Shown here piece by piece: positions 43,147 through 56,217 of a stretch of DNA of 64,000 nucleotides. Within the stretch, counting starts at the first letter, position 1. Each line of letters starts with the position of its first letter. The stretch comes from Narthecium ossifragum (Eukaryota; Streptophyta; Magnoliopsida; Dioscoreales; Nartheciaceae). The stretch covers positions 13,409,397 to 13,473,396 of the forward strand of contig OY986973.1 in assembly GCA_963920575.1 (NCBI GenBank), given 5' to 3'. The translations under genes and the position numbers were made by a program. The notes under the pieces are model-generated. The model made no database searches and was not told where the DNA came from. It was given only the letters and a program-made list of their open reading frames with translations.

Positions 43147-44558
43147 CCAACAGATCACCCACGTCCTAACCATGCAACTAATGCAAAACAGAGAATGCAT
43201 GCTATGAAAATGCACAAGAAAGAGATAAGCATGCAACAGTATGATAAAACATCATATAAGACCAAATGGATCGCTGCAGGGTACTACCAACCGCTGCCAG
43301 CCGATCCGCAGCGGGTCCAGGCAATTATGACGGTACCACGACCATCAATCGCGGACTCCTGCAACGGGAAGCAACCCTGAAAACGCTGATGAACAGTAAA
43401 ATTTAATATTATATGTTTCGAACATATAATATTACTAAAACACCAAACATCCTCTACTTAGAGGCTAATTGACCCGTCTATCCAACGTCCAAACAACTTC
43501 AGATTCAAGATCCAACTTAGCCACCAGTAGATCAACATACCGGAATCAACATATCCAAAATTCATAAACATCCAACGGCTAGATTAACGGGAACACACTA
43601 ATCAAAACTGCTAATCAAACTAACTTACCATTGCTTGCTGCAACGCAGCCCACCAGTAAGAAATTCATAACAAATCGTAGGAAAATCAGACAATTATGAA
43701 ATAAGTTGGTTGTGAGAGTAGATTCTAAGATCTACCACTCTTATGTTCATCACAACCCAAAACATTGCATGTACTGGTCGGAAAACTCGCCGCAAACCGG
43801 CTGTTCTTCAAGAACAGCAGAAACCGGAAAATCCGAGATTAAACATGCTTAAATCCTGCTAAAATATCAACCAAAGCTTATGAAATATAAACCAGAAATT
43901 AGAATAAGCAAGAGACATCCAACAACACAAAGAACAACAAGATCTACCGGCTAGATCTAGAGAAAACCAAAAAAGAACACTCGTTGGTAGAAACCTACCA
44001 GAAACGCATTCCTCGGCTGATTCCCCATAAACCAGTCACCAACAAAGCTCCGAACCACACCTAGGATGTTCCTCACACTGCCACGGATCCAACGAGCTTT
44101 GAAACGCACAAAACGGTGCCCGGAGGAGGGAGAACGAAGAGGAAGAAGGGGCTGCCGGGAAAAACAGGGGAAGCAGAGAGAAAAAAGAGAAGGAGAAGAG
44201 AGAGGGGGAGTAAAATACACGGGTATTGTAGCTACAGTAGCCGGCCTACTGTGGCTACAGTAGCCGACCAGCTATAGTGGTCGCGATCCGACCGCCCATC
44301 TCGATCCTGCCCGATCGAGCTCCGATCTTTTGATCGAGAACGCCTATGAGAATCTAATCAAACACAAATAATAATCAGAGGCTGTGTGTGCACCACGCGG
44401 GTGTGAAACAAATCAACATGGCGTAATTTACCAAATTGCCCCTTGTGGTCTAAGAAACAATACGATCCACCAGATCGAGCGCTCGATGTGAAATAATCAA
44501 ACGACCCATAGGCCCGACCCAGCCGGTCAACCCAGGAGTACAGGGACAGGTCCTCACA
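43147..44558 (-). repeat. G, right piece: Tekay-type LTR on minus
   Basis: It continues G and ends GGTCCTCACA (LTR start on minus). It carries a purine-rich run (44100-44210) and, at the usual U3 array position, a TAGCTAC/CCGGCC palindrome cluster (44218-44300) instead of GATCGATC. J's gag end follows at once. Confidence 0.83.
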
Positions 44559-45048
44559 AGTGGTGGGCACGGATCCGGGGCTGGACGGAGTCACCCCGGA
44601 GGTGGAGGCGGGAGGTGAGGGCATGTGTTTTCCCTCCCAGAGCGTGAGCAGCCGGACACCGTATAGTTGTGCCAGCCGCCACCGCAGTACCATCAGGCTG
44701 CAACAGAGGCATCCGTACTTCGAGATATCTTTCAGTTTTCTAGTTCTTTAGTAGATGTAGTGATAGATTCCGGAGCGTATCATTCCTATGTTTCTAGGAT
44801 GTGTGTGGCATCGTTAGAATTAGAGATGAGTTAACTAGAGTTGGCATAGTTAGTGGACTCACCGATAGGCGGGATAGTCAGGGTAGACCGGGTCTGCCGA
44901 TCGTGTTCGTTGGAGGTTGGAGATTGGAGGCCTCCGTGTCTGTCTAGACCTGCGACTGTGGACTATTATGGCTTGGTTAGTAGCATACCAGGTCGTCATC
45001 GACTATGGTTGGAGGAGCGTGGTCGCTTAGACGCCCGATGGGACCCGA
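44559..45048 (+). pseudogene. End of gag and decayed protease of element J
   Basis: AGTGGTGGGCACGG matches A's gag near 1253. Protease similarity starts near 44755 with VIDSGA and continues as SYVSRM and SPIGGIVRVDR. The flap/GMDWL region is scrambled near 44960. Several stops are present. It is a relic placed as expected upstream of RT. Confidence 0.72.
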
Positions 45049-46074
45049 TTCGTGTTGTTGGGGGATCGGTTCTCAGGCGATTCCTTTGCTTGTGGTGTGG
45101 AAAGGCGTGGTGGCGAGCATTCAACCTTGCTGGCCAGCCTATCCCTGTTTGGTTCTGAGGGAGTGCAGCAGAGCAGTTTTCCCAAGATTGTGTGTGACTT
45201 TGCAGACGTGTTTCCCGATGAGTTGTTGGGGCTTCCACCGTCCAGAGAGGTCGATTTTGAGATCGACCTTGTGCCTGGCACTGCACCGATCTCTCTTCCA
45301 GCCTTCAGGATGGCACCAGTAGAGTAGAGTGAGTTGAGGACTCAATTGGACGAGTTGACCAGCAGAGGGTTCATCCATCCCAGCACCTCTATCTAAGGAG
45401 CTCCAGTGTTGTTGGCGAAGAAGAAGGATGGTACGCTTCGACCTTGTATAGACTACAGACGCCTCAACAAGGTGACCGTGAGGAACAGGTATTCGATGCC
45501 GCGGATCGATGACTTTTTCGACCTGTTGTGAGGATCGTCGGTCTTTTCGAAGATCGATCTCCGCACAGGCTACCAGCAGTTGAGAGTTCGGGATTTCGAC
45601 ATCCCGAAGACGGCTTTCCGGACTCGGTACGCCCTGTACGAGTTCGTAGTGATGTCGTTTGGGCTGACGAATGCACCAGCAACGGTCATGCATCTGATGC
45701 AGAGGATCTTCCAGCCGTTCCTGGATCATTTCGTGACGGTGTTCATCGACGATATTCTGATCTATTCTCAATCAGAGGAGGATTATGAGCAACACTTGGC
45801 GATAGTGTTGCAGCTACTTCAGGAGAATCGGTTATATGCCAAGGCTTCCAAGTGCGAGTTCTGGCTTGCACATGTGAAATTCCTTCTACACGTGGTGTCA
45901 GCAGCACGGATCTTAGTCAACCCCGCCAAGGTCGAGGTAGTCGTGCAGTGGCAGAGGGCGAGGACAATGTTCGAGGTCCTCAATTTCCTTGGCCTCGCGG
46001 GATACTACAGGATGTTCGTGATGGACTTCTCCCGAATTGTCGGACCGATGACCAGACTGACATAGAAGGCCATC
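45049..46074 (+). pseudogene. Reverse transcriptase of element J
   Basis: The motif order matches [55 protein letters not shown], catalytic IDD at 45745-45753, and [12 protein letters not shown]. In-frame stops are at 45325-45327 (TAG, the same codon as in A) and 45394-45396 (TAA, where A has TGA). Others lie near 45530 and 46065. The long open part is 45580-46065. Confidence 0.88.
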
Positions 46075-46602
46075 CCGTTTGAATGGGATGATGCTTGTGA
46101 GTGAGCCTTTGTGGAGCTGAGGGTGAGGTTGACCAATGCGTCGGTGCTGATTGTTCCCGGGCGAGGTGTATGTTACAGTGTCTACTATGATACCAGCGGT
46201 GAGGATTTGGGATGTGTCCTCATGCAGGATGGGCACGTAGTTGCCTATGGTTCTCGTCAGCTGAAGAATCATGAGAGGAAGTATCTGACCCATGACTTGG
46301 TGCTAGCAGCCATGGTCTTCGCCCTGAAGAAATGGTGGCATTATCTCTATGGCGAGAAGTTCTCAGTATTCTCGGACCATAAGAGTTTGAGGCACGTTTT
46401 CACCCAACATGACCTCAACCAGAGGCAGCAACGCTGGATGAAGCTACTGGAGGACTACGACTTCGAGTTGCATTACCATCCGAGGAAGAGAAATGTCGTG
46501 GCGGACACGCTAAGCAGACAGGCGAGAGAGACCAGAGCAGCAGTGGCAGGCAGTAGCGATAGTGGGGTAGTTGGGGCTCGAGTTCGAGGATCAAGGTTCT
46601 AA
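46075..46602 (+). pseudogene. RNase H of element J, cut by L
   Basis: [34 protein letters not shown] and VVADTLSRQ mark the RNase H domain. The usual ELAA is VLAA, so the catalytic Glu is Val. A TGA sits near 46101, where A has CGA. The sequence ends within the linker before integrase at GAGGATCAAGGTTCT, where LTR L begins. J's integrase is not in this window. Confidence 0.85.
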
Positions 46603-47490
46603 TGTCGCCCAAATGTGTGTCGCATAGCAGTCGCGATGCAGCACAACATTAGAGAGGTCGATCCCATAGGGAAACAACATAAAGGATCCAGAAAGGTAAC
46701 AATGTATCGAAAACAATCAAGAGCGTAAAAGTTAGGAAAGTTAGATCAAAGATTTAATGGTAAACTAAAGTTAACAAAAGAAATCAAAATTTTGATAAGG
46801 CTAGGATTCAGGAATTCTTCACTCGGACTTGGGTTCTTCTCTTATCAATGGTTCATGTAAAACTCAGTCAAGGGATTCACATAAATGTCTCTTCCTATGA
46901 TCGGTTCTTCTCGTTATAGCCCTAACTTCGTCCTACCAGAACCTCAGAATACACGATACCGGCTATCACTACAGGCGTGCAGCAAAGTTTCACGGGATAA
47001 AGGCCTAACCTTGTCTTAACAGATCCCGAATAATATGCAATACCAGTTGTCACTACGGACAATGTATATCAAAAGTTTCACGAGACTAGGTAGGAGAATG
47101 AAAAGAGATAATTATGGAATCACAATATCATAAAAGAAGCAAGACAGGATTTATAATAATGTTCAACCAGAAAGCAACATGTAAAGATCCAATACACATA
47201 TAGAGTTTAAACAATAAAGATCAAAACATGAACCATCGATGAAGAAGAAACACTCACCCTTGCTCAGTTATCCATCCGCCATACCTCGAGGATTACTCGT
47301 CCATGGATGGTGGATTGGTCTCCTTCTTTCTCCAGAAAAGTCCAGAAAAATTCTCCAAAAAAAGCCCAAAAAAACCTCTCTTGACTAACCCTAAGTTTCC
47401 TATTTATAAGCCCCAAAAGTTAAGAAACTCAGGTTAGGTTTAAACCCGTTATACGCTCGCGGTCGATCCGATGATCGATGTGACGGTCGA
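46603..47490 (-). repeat. L: Athila-like LTR fragment on minus
   Basis: It begins TGTCGCCCAAATG. The minus strand ends GGGCGACA and contains a TATAAATA (47401-47408), in line with an LTR from U3 to U5. GGTCGATC-type palindromic words are at 47458-47490. It is cut by N. The right part is beyond the window. Confidence 0.68.
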
Positions 47491-49003
47491 TGATGTGATG
47501 TCGTAGGCACTCAAAAATAAAACCAATACCCTTCAAAATAAATGTAGTAGTGCGAGTACGAGTCGATCCCACGAAGAGTATTTGGCCTAGTTTTGTGGTT
47601 AGCGAACAAAGATTGGGGGTTTTAAACGTGGGGAAAACAAAAAAGAAATAATTAAAGCGAAGAATTGAATTAAATCAAGAGAATAAACCTTGGTCTGAGT
47701 CAACATCCACCATCGGAATCCAACAACTGATCATCGATGCAAGTATATATCAATTCATACCATGAATATTCACCGTTCGAATTAAATTCGAATCTCTCCT
47801 CAATCATAGTTAATTAGAAACAAGCGATCTAATCAACCCTAACTACTAAACAACCTAAGACACGTGCTGTAGATTTAATCTAGTAGCAGCCTTAAGAATA
47901 GGGAGATCGATGACGTTAAACAACACAAGCACAAGCGGTTGCATTTAATCCAGTCGAACATTCTTCCTAAGATCCAACCATCTCTGAAACACAGCAAATC
48001 AATAGATCCTAGTTGCTTCGCAGATTAGAGGGATCAAACAATTACTGATTTGATATCCAACCTAGCATTAGATCGCAATGAATAATAAACTAGTAGGCTT
48101 CCTAGCAATTAATCAAGACAATCATGAAGATTTAATCTCAGAAGAACATCCAATACTCAAGTATAAACTGAACAATAAAAATAGATTAGATTTCATAGTT
48201 TCATTGATTCCGAGGTTTCAGTCTCCTCGACCAAGAATTAAGGTTTAGCCACGCAAGGCCATTAAGAACAATCCAATCCTTTAAAGAAGAAAGAAGAACC
48301 CTAGAAATATCAAAGAAATAGAAAGGAGCAGCCAAAAAACCTCTAGAATTCACCCCCATAATCCCTAAAAAGAACCCTATTTATAGCCCATAAGTTTCCC
48401 ATCCTCAGATTTGATCTGATTCGTTGAATTTCTTCACTGGGAAAGTAGGATTGATCCCTCTATGGGTGTCAGATCGATCCTTCTCATCGGAATCTTTAAT
48501 TTCTGGCTACGCCCGAGTTGGATCGATCTTACCATAGGTGTCGGATCGATCTTCTAAGTAGGATGGATAGTAGGATCGATTGGACTGTGTACAGCTGAAA
48601 AGTATGCGTTCTGTCAGGTTTCTGCATAGATGGATCGATCCTATTAGGGAGACGGATCGATCGGACTTTCCAGAGTATTTACTTGTCTGCCATGCAGACT
48701 GCGCCATCGGTACTAAAAATCCGTAACTTCCTCTAGGAAACTCGGAATCACGAATCGTAAAATTCTCTAGAAACTAGACTTCAAGAGCTTTCCATCCATA
48801 TATGACACATCATCTGGTTCTTCATCAGCAGGTACAGTTTAATCTTTAAAGTTGATCCAAATACTCTTTACAGCTTCTTTTCGTACTTAAGGACTTCAAT
48901 TGCATCCTAAATCAAAATATAAGAATAATGAGTGTATTTAGGTACCAAATAAGCACAGGAGACTAAGTATTAAGGGATAAAAATATAACATTATGCATCA
49001 TCA
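47491..49003 (-). repeat. 3' LTR of element N
   Basis: It starts TGATGTG and ends GCATCATCA. It matches 59917-60800 over the shared part, for example the AGGCACTCAAAAATAAAACC segment. A GATCGATC cluster is at 48445-48665 and TATTTATA (minus TATA) at 48378-48385. A minus polypurine tract, AGTGTGGGGGAATTT, adjoins it. Confidence 0.88.
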
Positions 49004-52000
49004 TTAAATTCCCCCACACTTAGCTTTTGCTCGTCCTCGGGCAAAACTAAAATTCACTCTACTCAAAATCAAGGTTGCAACGCCATCAACAAAGAACAAT
49101 CAAACTCTTCACAACTCATAACATATCATGAACAAACATTTCTGAATAGCTTGATATCAATTAGTAAGCATTTTCACTTGAAAATGCAGCAAACTAAAAT
49201 AAGTAGACCCTCACGGAAATAAACACTCAACTGTCATGTGTTTGAAGGGTATGTATTTCACTCAAATTCATTCCAATGAAAATGATCTACCATAAGCTTG
49301 CATATCTTCTCATTCTCCACCACTAGAATCACATGCATAACACGGATCATAAGGACTTTCAAGGGTTGTAACGGGGTTTAGGGTCAAGGCGAGAAATATT
49401 TGGGAATGTAGCTCAAAAGCCAATGGAACTAATGGAGCAAAAATACATCAATAATACATGTATAACCAATCACTCCATTCAAGAACTTCTTCAATATGAC
49501 TTTAAAGCACTCACACCATGTAACATTTCTTTGTAGAAATCATACATAACCATACCCCTTTTCTTGGAGTATTAGGAGGATTCAAAACCACATTTTGTAC
49601 CATGAGAAACAGTTTCCTCCTTCATTTTTTTCATTCTTTTCTTTCTTTTTCTTTTCTGATTTTTTTTTTAGTAGACTGACCTATAGAACTCATAAATTGC
49701 GAATGAAAACATGATCCATGTTCCAATTTTTCAATCACAGCCATACTGATGAATAAATTTTATATCTCGCAAGTATACGAATCGGTGCAATCAGTATAGT
49801 ATCAAGACGAGTATCGTACCCACAGAGATTTGTAAAGATTATTAGAGTGAAACGCTAAAGAACAGAAAAGAAAGAAAATAAGGAAGGGAAAATAAGAAAT
49901 ATGAAGTCTCGAAGATAGATGATCTAATAACGAAATAAGAAAACGATGGAAATATGATGGATGAATACTAAGGTTCCGATTTCACCATAACATCCTCATT
50001 CTATGCATTGAATCAATCAAGATCTCAATTTAATTCCAAGGGCTCGTTCTTCCGATATGATGATCCGTTCGGCCGCGGTCTTCACCAAGTACCATCAATT
50101 AACCCTAGCTAATGAACCCATAACTAGGTGTTAATCAAGAATCCATTAAGCTCTGAAGAACAATTATGAACCAAGAATACTCTTAGCTTGAACCCGACCT
50201 CGACATAAACTCATTCATTCATAGATCCTGCAAGATTAGGGAATGAACCCTCGCCCAATCTCACATGAAACAATCTATAATACTTCTATTGGCCAGATGA
50301 AGGTATTTAAGATCTCAGTTATAATAATGAATGAAACAAGGAAAATAAACTGATTAAATAATCATGATCCAATAACATAGAATGATTCAGTTAGGGCTAC
50401 ATCGGTACCTCATAGAAGAAACTAGTCACTCATGTTCACCTGGAGGGCAACAAAACTAATGAAGAAAAAAAGAAGAAATAAGAAAAGAAAACCAAGCCTG
50501 GAACCCTTCTCCTCGCCACCAAACGCTGCCAAAAAGTCCTCCATGATTAACCCTAAGTTTCCTATTTATAGCCCCAAAGTCTCTCTATCCACGGATTAGA
50601 TCTAAACCGTTGATTTTCTTCACTGGGAAAGTCGGATCGATCGGACTTCAGGTTATGGATCGATCCGTTGCGTAGAAATCCGCTGTTTTTGGCTATTCCC
50701 GAGTCCGATCGATCGGACTACGGGTGTCGGATCGATCGGACCCCGTAGGAGGGATGGAGGGATCGATCGGACCCCTTATAGCTGAAAAATATATGTTCTG
50801 TCACGTTTCTGCGTAGTCCGATCGATCGGACTCTGGGTGTCGGATCGATCGGACTTCCAGCTTATTTTCAGTTCTGCCATTCAGACTGCGCCATCGGTAC
50901 TAAAAGTGCCGTAACTTTCTCTAGGAAACTCGGAATCATGAACCGTAAATTTCTCCAGAATCTAGACTTCAAGAACTTTCCAACCCTATATGGCACATCA
51001 TCTGGTTCTTCATGAACAGGTACAGATTAATTTTTGAAGTTGATCCATATACTCTTTTCAGCTTCTTTTAGCCCCAATTTCCTGCATTTTCCAAACAACC
51101 ATGTGAAGCAACATATAGATGTAAAAATAGTAATAAAGATGTTGATTAAGGATAATAATCTAGCAATTGAGATGGTTATAAGGCTTTTCAGAGTGCACTT
51201 TCATGCACTCATCACATACCACCGATCCAAACACCCCCACACTTGAAACTTGCACACCCATACATATAATAATGATAATCAATGCTCCACTAGTCCTATG
51301 GCTTGGGTATCGGCATTGTTTTTCAGGTTTAAAGCTTATAATGTGGGTTAACAATGAAGTCAATACAGCTCAAAGGTGTTTAGCAAAAGGAAAAAGTAAT
51401 TGCAAGGTAGGCTATTTGGCTTATGTAGCTTATAACAAAGAGGACCTTAATCATGTTCATGTCTGTATGTGTCAATGTAATCTTGAATAGAATCAAAGCA
51501 TGTTCTAGAGAAACAAATCCATGGAAGAATATCTCTCATGAAAGAAAATAGTGAGACTGATATGAATGTGTCAGTCTAGAGGCTCAAAATCTCACCAGCT
51601 TTTGTCTACTCATTTAGTCACTACTATCTCAAGAAAAATAACTCAACTAATCAATTCTAAGACCCAAGATTACTCATTCAATAATGTTATGAATATGTCA
51701 AGCTTAACTAGTTCTCGCTCATGGCAAATGCAACCTAGATCTCCTCCCCCACACTTGAAACTGATATTGTCCTCAATGTAAGGTGAAATGCAAAGAAAAG
51801 ACAAAAATAAATATAACTAAAATCGAAACGCGAAAATAAAAAGAGAAAGGAACGAACTCCGCTTGGGTTGCCTCCCAAGCAGCACCTTTGTTTATTGTCA
51901 TTGGCTCGACTTCATGCTTTCTTCTCTGAATACTGTGGGAGTTGCCAAACTTTGAATTTCAATTGACAGAATAGCTGAAATCCTACCCAAGGCTCCTCAG

Positions 52001-52185
52001 GGTGGCCGAATGTCCATAACAACCATGGCTGGGTGAATTCTTCAGGTAGGATAGGGGATGCTTGATCACCTAAAAACAAAAGTAAAGCAAAGGAAAAACA
52101 AAAGCAAACATGCAAGCACACAATCTAAATATAATTCAAGCACGCTCAAGCACACAATAAAGCAAATAAAGCAAACTAAACCACT
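49004..52185 (-). other. 3' region of element N
   Basis: No convincing coding frame is seen. The region is AT-rich. It includes two CCCCCACACTTG tracts (near 51228 and 51746), a CATTGAGGACAAT motif on minus near 51770, and TGGGTTGCCTCCCA at 51864-51877. Solo LTR O (49747-51214) lies inside. Confidence 0.6.
49747..51214 (-). repeat. O: solo LTR of the D family
   Basis: It begins TGATGAATAAATTTTATATC and ends CATGCACTCATCA. Flanks CATAC (49742-49746 and 51215-51219) are a perfect 5-bp duplication. Apart from the palindrome segment (50635-50865, CCGATCGATCGG type) it aligns with D's LTR. Confidence 0.93.
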
Positions 52186-52945
52186 CTATACCATATAGAG
52201 AATTTTAAATCGTGCCCTCGGTGGACGTTCTATAGCAAGATCACATGATCGAAAATAAATCCGCCGAGATATGAAAATATCTACTAAGATCATCTCCTTT
52301 TTAACCACTAATGAAGATGAAATAGTCACAGGAAAAATACCTCGCGACGTACTAGGAATGCTTTCAACTTCAGTCGGAGGAGGTTCGTCGAATAAGTTCT
52401 CTTGGTATTCTCGACGGTCGACCGAATCTTTCTTGCTGTCGACTGGACATGGCTGGACAGCTTCTTCATCTGCCTTCTGTAGACACTCCCCCGAAGCATC
52501 TCCAACCGCAACTTCCAATTCCCTCACATCAATAGAATAAACATGAAAATCATCAGTAGGATATTTCTTGGCATCATATATTTCAAACTTAACAATTTTA
52601 CCATCAAATTCCATGGTAAGTATGCCACTACGCATATCTATCTTAGTATTGGATGTCTTTAAGAATGGTCTTCCCAACAAAATAGGAGTACTATGATCAT
52701 CATTCTCCTTATCAAGCACATAAAAATAAATAGGGAAAACTAAATCATTAACTTGCACAAGAATATATTAAACTACACCTTTAGGATAGACTTTAGATCT
52801 GTCAGCCAATTGAATCACAACACCAGTTTCATTCAAAGGTCCAAGTTTTAAAGAAGCATATATAGAATATAGCATGACAATGATAGAAGCTCCTAGATCT
52901 AACATGGCCTTCTCAAATTTGGTATTACCAATTGTACATGGGATA
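52186..52945 (-). pseudogene. Protease region of element N
   Basis: On minus, LDLGAS at about 52895-52915 is the active site and ILLGRPFLKTS (near 52655-52690) is the conserved downstream motif. A TAA near 52770 interrupts it, where the family usually has Glu. The frame then runs to 52186 with an acidic, Ser/Pro-rich tail (PPPTEVESIPSTSRG) and no RT motif. This suits a gag-protease-only element. Solo LTR P separates it from gag. Confidence 0.85.
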
Positions 52946-53705
52946 GTGATGAATAAATTTTATATCTCACAAGTATACGAATCGGTACAATCAGTATAGT
53001 AGCAAGACGAGTATCGTACCCACAGAGATTTGTAAAGATTATTAGAGTGAAACGCTAAAGAACATAAAAGGAAGAAAATAAGGAAGGGAAAATAAGAAAT
53101 ATGAAGTATCGAAAATAGATGATCTAATAACGAAATAAGAAAACGATGGAAATATGATGGATGAATATTAAGGTTCCGATTTCACCATAACATCCTCATT
53201 CTATGCATTGAATCAATAAAGATTTCAGTTTAATTCCAAGGGCTCGTTCTTTCGGTATGATGATCCGTTCGGCCGCGGTCTTCACCAAGTACCCTCAATT
53301 AACCCTAGCTAATGAACCCATAACTAAGTGTTAACCAAGAATCCATTAAGCTCTAAAGAACAATTATGAACCAAGAATACTCTTAGCTTGAACCCGGCCT
53401 CGACATAAACTCATTCATCCTGCAAGATTAGGGAATGAACCCTCGCCCAATCTCACATAAAACAATCTATAATACTTTTATTGGCCAGATAAAGGTATTT
53501 AAGATCTCAGTAATAATAATGAATGAAACAAGGAAAATAAACTGATTAAATAATCATGATCCAATAACATAGAATGATTCAGTTAGGGCTACATCGGTAC
53601 CTTAGAGAAGAAACTAGCCACTCATGTTCATCATGAAGACGACAAAAGTGTTCAAAGAAAAATAAAGAAAGAAAGACGAAGAAAACAAAACCCTAACACG
53701 GCTTC

Positions 53706-54848
53706 TGATGGTCCAAGAGGGGGGGGTGAATTGGACTCTTTTGCGGAAATACAATAGATGAAAACCATGTTAAAATGCTAGAAGACTAGTATGCTTGTTT
53801 AGATATGAAAACTATAAGTAAAGCATGCAATGAAGGATGAGAGAAAGAGTTAGGAGATTTGTACCAGATTTTATAGTGGTTTGGCAAACCTTGCCTACGT
53901 CCACTCTCTCAAGGCTCTCCTTGAGATTCCACTACTTGTAATCTTCCCTTACAAGTTTTCCGACTAAGCTTCCGGGTGCTTGGCAACCTTACAAATCCTC
54001 CAACAACTGCTGGAGCTCCCCCTCAAGCTTACGGGTGCTTGAGAACCTTACAAATCACTCCAAGCTCTCTCTTGGATATTTCTCTCAAAGTCTACTTCAC
54101 ACTTGAAGTAGTTTTACAAAGGTTAAAGCTCTCAAAAGAAGATTAAAACTTGTTACAATGTAAACTAATATCTCCCTTAGTCTTACCCCAAGTTTCCTGC
54201 ATCTTCTCATATATAGTTGAGCTTTAGGGCCTCAAAAAATAGCTTCCAACGGCTATTTTCAGTTTCTGCTACGGCTCTTTAATGGCTAGTTTTTGGGCTC
54301 ACGGTCGATCCATGCATCGTTCATCACGCCTCACGGTCGACCGTCGCATCGTCCGTCACATCGTCCGTCAGGCTCTGTCAAGAAAAAAGCTTCCCACGGT
54401 CGATGCACCGATCGACCGTCACACCTTATTTTTCTTCAAAACAGCCTCACGGTCGATCCACGGATCGACCGTCACACCTCACGGTCTATCCACGGATCGA
54501 CCGTCGCATCCTACGGATGTACATAAATCCTCCACGGTCGATCCATGGATCGACCGTCGCGTCTCACGGTCGATCCACGGATCGACCATCGCATCTCACG
54601 GATGCATCCACGTATCATCCGTCAGCTCCACGGATGCATCCATGCATCATCCGTCAGCTCTACGGATACATCCATGTATCATCCGTCAGCTCCACGGATG
54701 CATCCATGCATCATCCGTCAACAGAATAATAGCTCAAATATGAAAGTTAAAGCTTGTTATCAACATATATTTTATCACATATATATTTTAACATTTAAGA
54801 ACATATTGGCATCATCAAAACATAATCAAAACGTCATTAGGGCTAACA
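53706..54848 (-). repeat. Q: copia-like LTR inserted in P
   Basis: The ends are TGATGGTCC and GGGCTAACA. On minus it starts TGTTAGCCC, followed by TTTTGATGATGCC, and ends with TTCACCCCCCCC. These resemble SIRE/Maximus-type copia LTRs, but this is from memory of the family style. It is bounded by P sequence on both sides; I see no clear duplication. A tandem palindrome array fills 54290-54725. Confidence 0.55.
54290..54725 (-). repeat. Palindromic tandem array in Q
   Basis: Repeated words CACGGTCGATCCACGGATCG and CACGGATGCATCC, each with internal dyad symmetry, recur about every 30-40 bp. Units at the right end (54595-54720) are TGCATCC variants of those at the left. The long open frames in all three + frames are artefacts of the repeat. 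Confidence 0.85.
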
Positions 54849-55554
54849 ATCCTCTCCTCCAGATGCTCTAGAAAAGTCCTCCAAAAGATCCCCTTTAATA
54901 ACCCTAAGTATTGTATTTATAGGCCTAAACTCGGGTTAGATCCGGCTCATTATACGCTCCCTGCTGATCTGGCGGTCGACCGTGAGATCTCACGGTCGAC
55001 CGTCAACTGTACAAAATAATTCGGAAGAGCGACGATCGATCTTCGCATCGACCCTGAGAAGTTTTTTCTTTAACAGAGGCTGATGGTCGATGCCACGGAT
55101 GATGCCACGGTCGACCGTGGGAAGTTTTGCATGTGACGGTCGATGCGACGGTCGTTCGGGGGAATTTTTGAGCGCGACGGTCGACCGTCCGATCTCACGG
55201 TCAACCGTCACTATTCATTCAGCATGCGCACTGTTACGAAAAATGTTGTAACTTTCCGTGGAAAACTCGGAATCATGAACCGTAAAATTCTCCAGAATCT
55301 ACACTTCAAGAGCTTTCCAACCATATATGGCACATCATCTGATTCTTCATGAGCAGGTACAGTTTAATCATTCAAGTTGATCCATGTAGTCTTTTCAGCT
55401 TCTTTGCTCCTTTTTCCTGCATTTTCCACACAACTACGTGAAGCAACATATAGATATAAAAATAGTAATAAAGATGTTGATTAAGGCTAATTATCTAGCA
55501 ATTGAGATGGTTATAAGGCTATTCAGAGTGCACTTTCATGCACTCATCACATAG

Positions 55555-56217
55555 TAAACATACCTTGATCTTTACACTTTGCAGGAATTTTTCTTTGAAG
55601 AATTACAGAAACATTTTTCCCTACTTTCACCTTCTCACATCCTTTAAGTTTCTGTTTCCTCTTAATTGTACAGAATTCTTTCAAGAATTTAGCATAACGA
55701 GGTACTTGTTTAATAGCATCTAAGAGTGGAATATTTACCTCGCATCGGCGAAAAGTCTCATATAGATCTGAATACTTCTCATATCTTCTTGATTCTGTTA
55801 AAGCTTGAGGAAAAGGAGATACAGGTTTATAATCAGAAAGAGGTGGAAACTTAAGTTTAGGTACATCATCGTCATCAGGAAAGTTTTTGTTCACAACAAT
55901 ATTTTGCTCTTTTCCTTGCGGTGACGATGCAGTGACTTCCTTTGCTGGAACCTCAACTTCTTTACCACTTCTCAAAACAATTGCACTTGTATTTTCTCTT
56001 GAATTTATTACCGTTTGAGAGGGCAATTTACCCGAACTTTGTGCCTCTAGCTTGCTAATTGCAGTCGCCATCTGGCCCATCTGATGTTCCAAACCTTGAA
56101 TACTGGCCTTCGTCTCCTGTTGAAATTGTAAAGTATTAGTAGTAAGAGATTTAACTATATCTTCTAAAGACATACCAGAATTAGAAGTTGGGTTTGGTTG
56201 TTGTCTCGGGGGGTATG
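55555..56217 (-). pseudogene. gag: C-terminal part of gag of element N
   Basis: Open on minus with LEHQMGQMATAISKLEAQ, KLPSQTVINSRENTSAIVLRSG, VNIPLLDAIKQVPRYAKFLKEFC and LQRKIPAKCKDQGMF, matching the C-terminal gag and gag-protease junction of C and D. It is bounded by solo LTR R on the N-terminal side and P on the C-terminal side. With both removed, gag runs on to protease in order. Confidence 0.87.

Larger units (their letters stand above)
52947..55549 (-). repeat. P: solo LTR of the D family, interrupted by Q
   Basis: It begins TGATGAATAAATTTTATATC and ends CATGCACTCATCA. Flanks GATAG (52942-52946) and CATAG (55550-55554) match at four of five bases. Its palindrome cluster (54970-55210) is the GGTCGACC type, like D and unlike O. 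The Q insertion is at 53706-54848. Confidence 0.88.

Noticed and set aside
54282..54871. Four overlapping open frames of 77-153 codons
   Set aside because: Produced by the stop-poor tandem palindrome array in Q; His/Arg/Ser repeats only.
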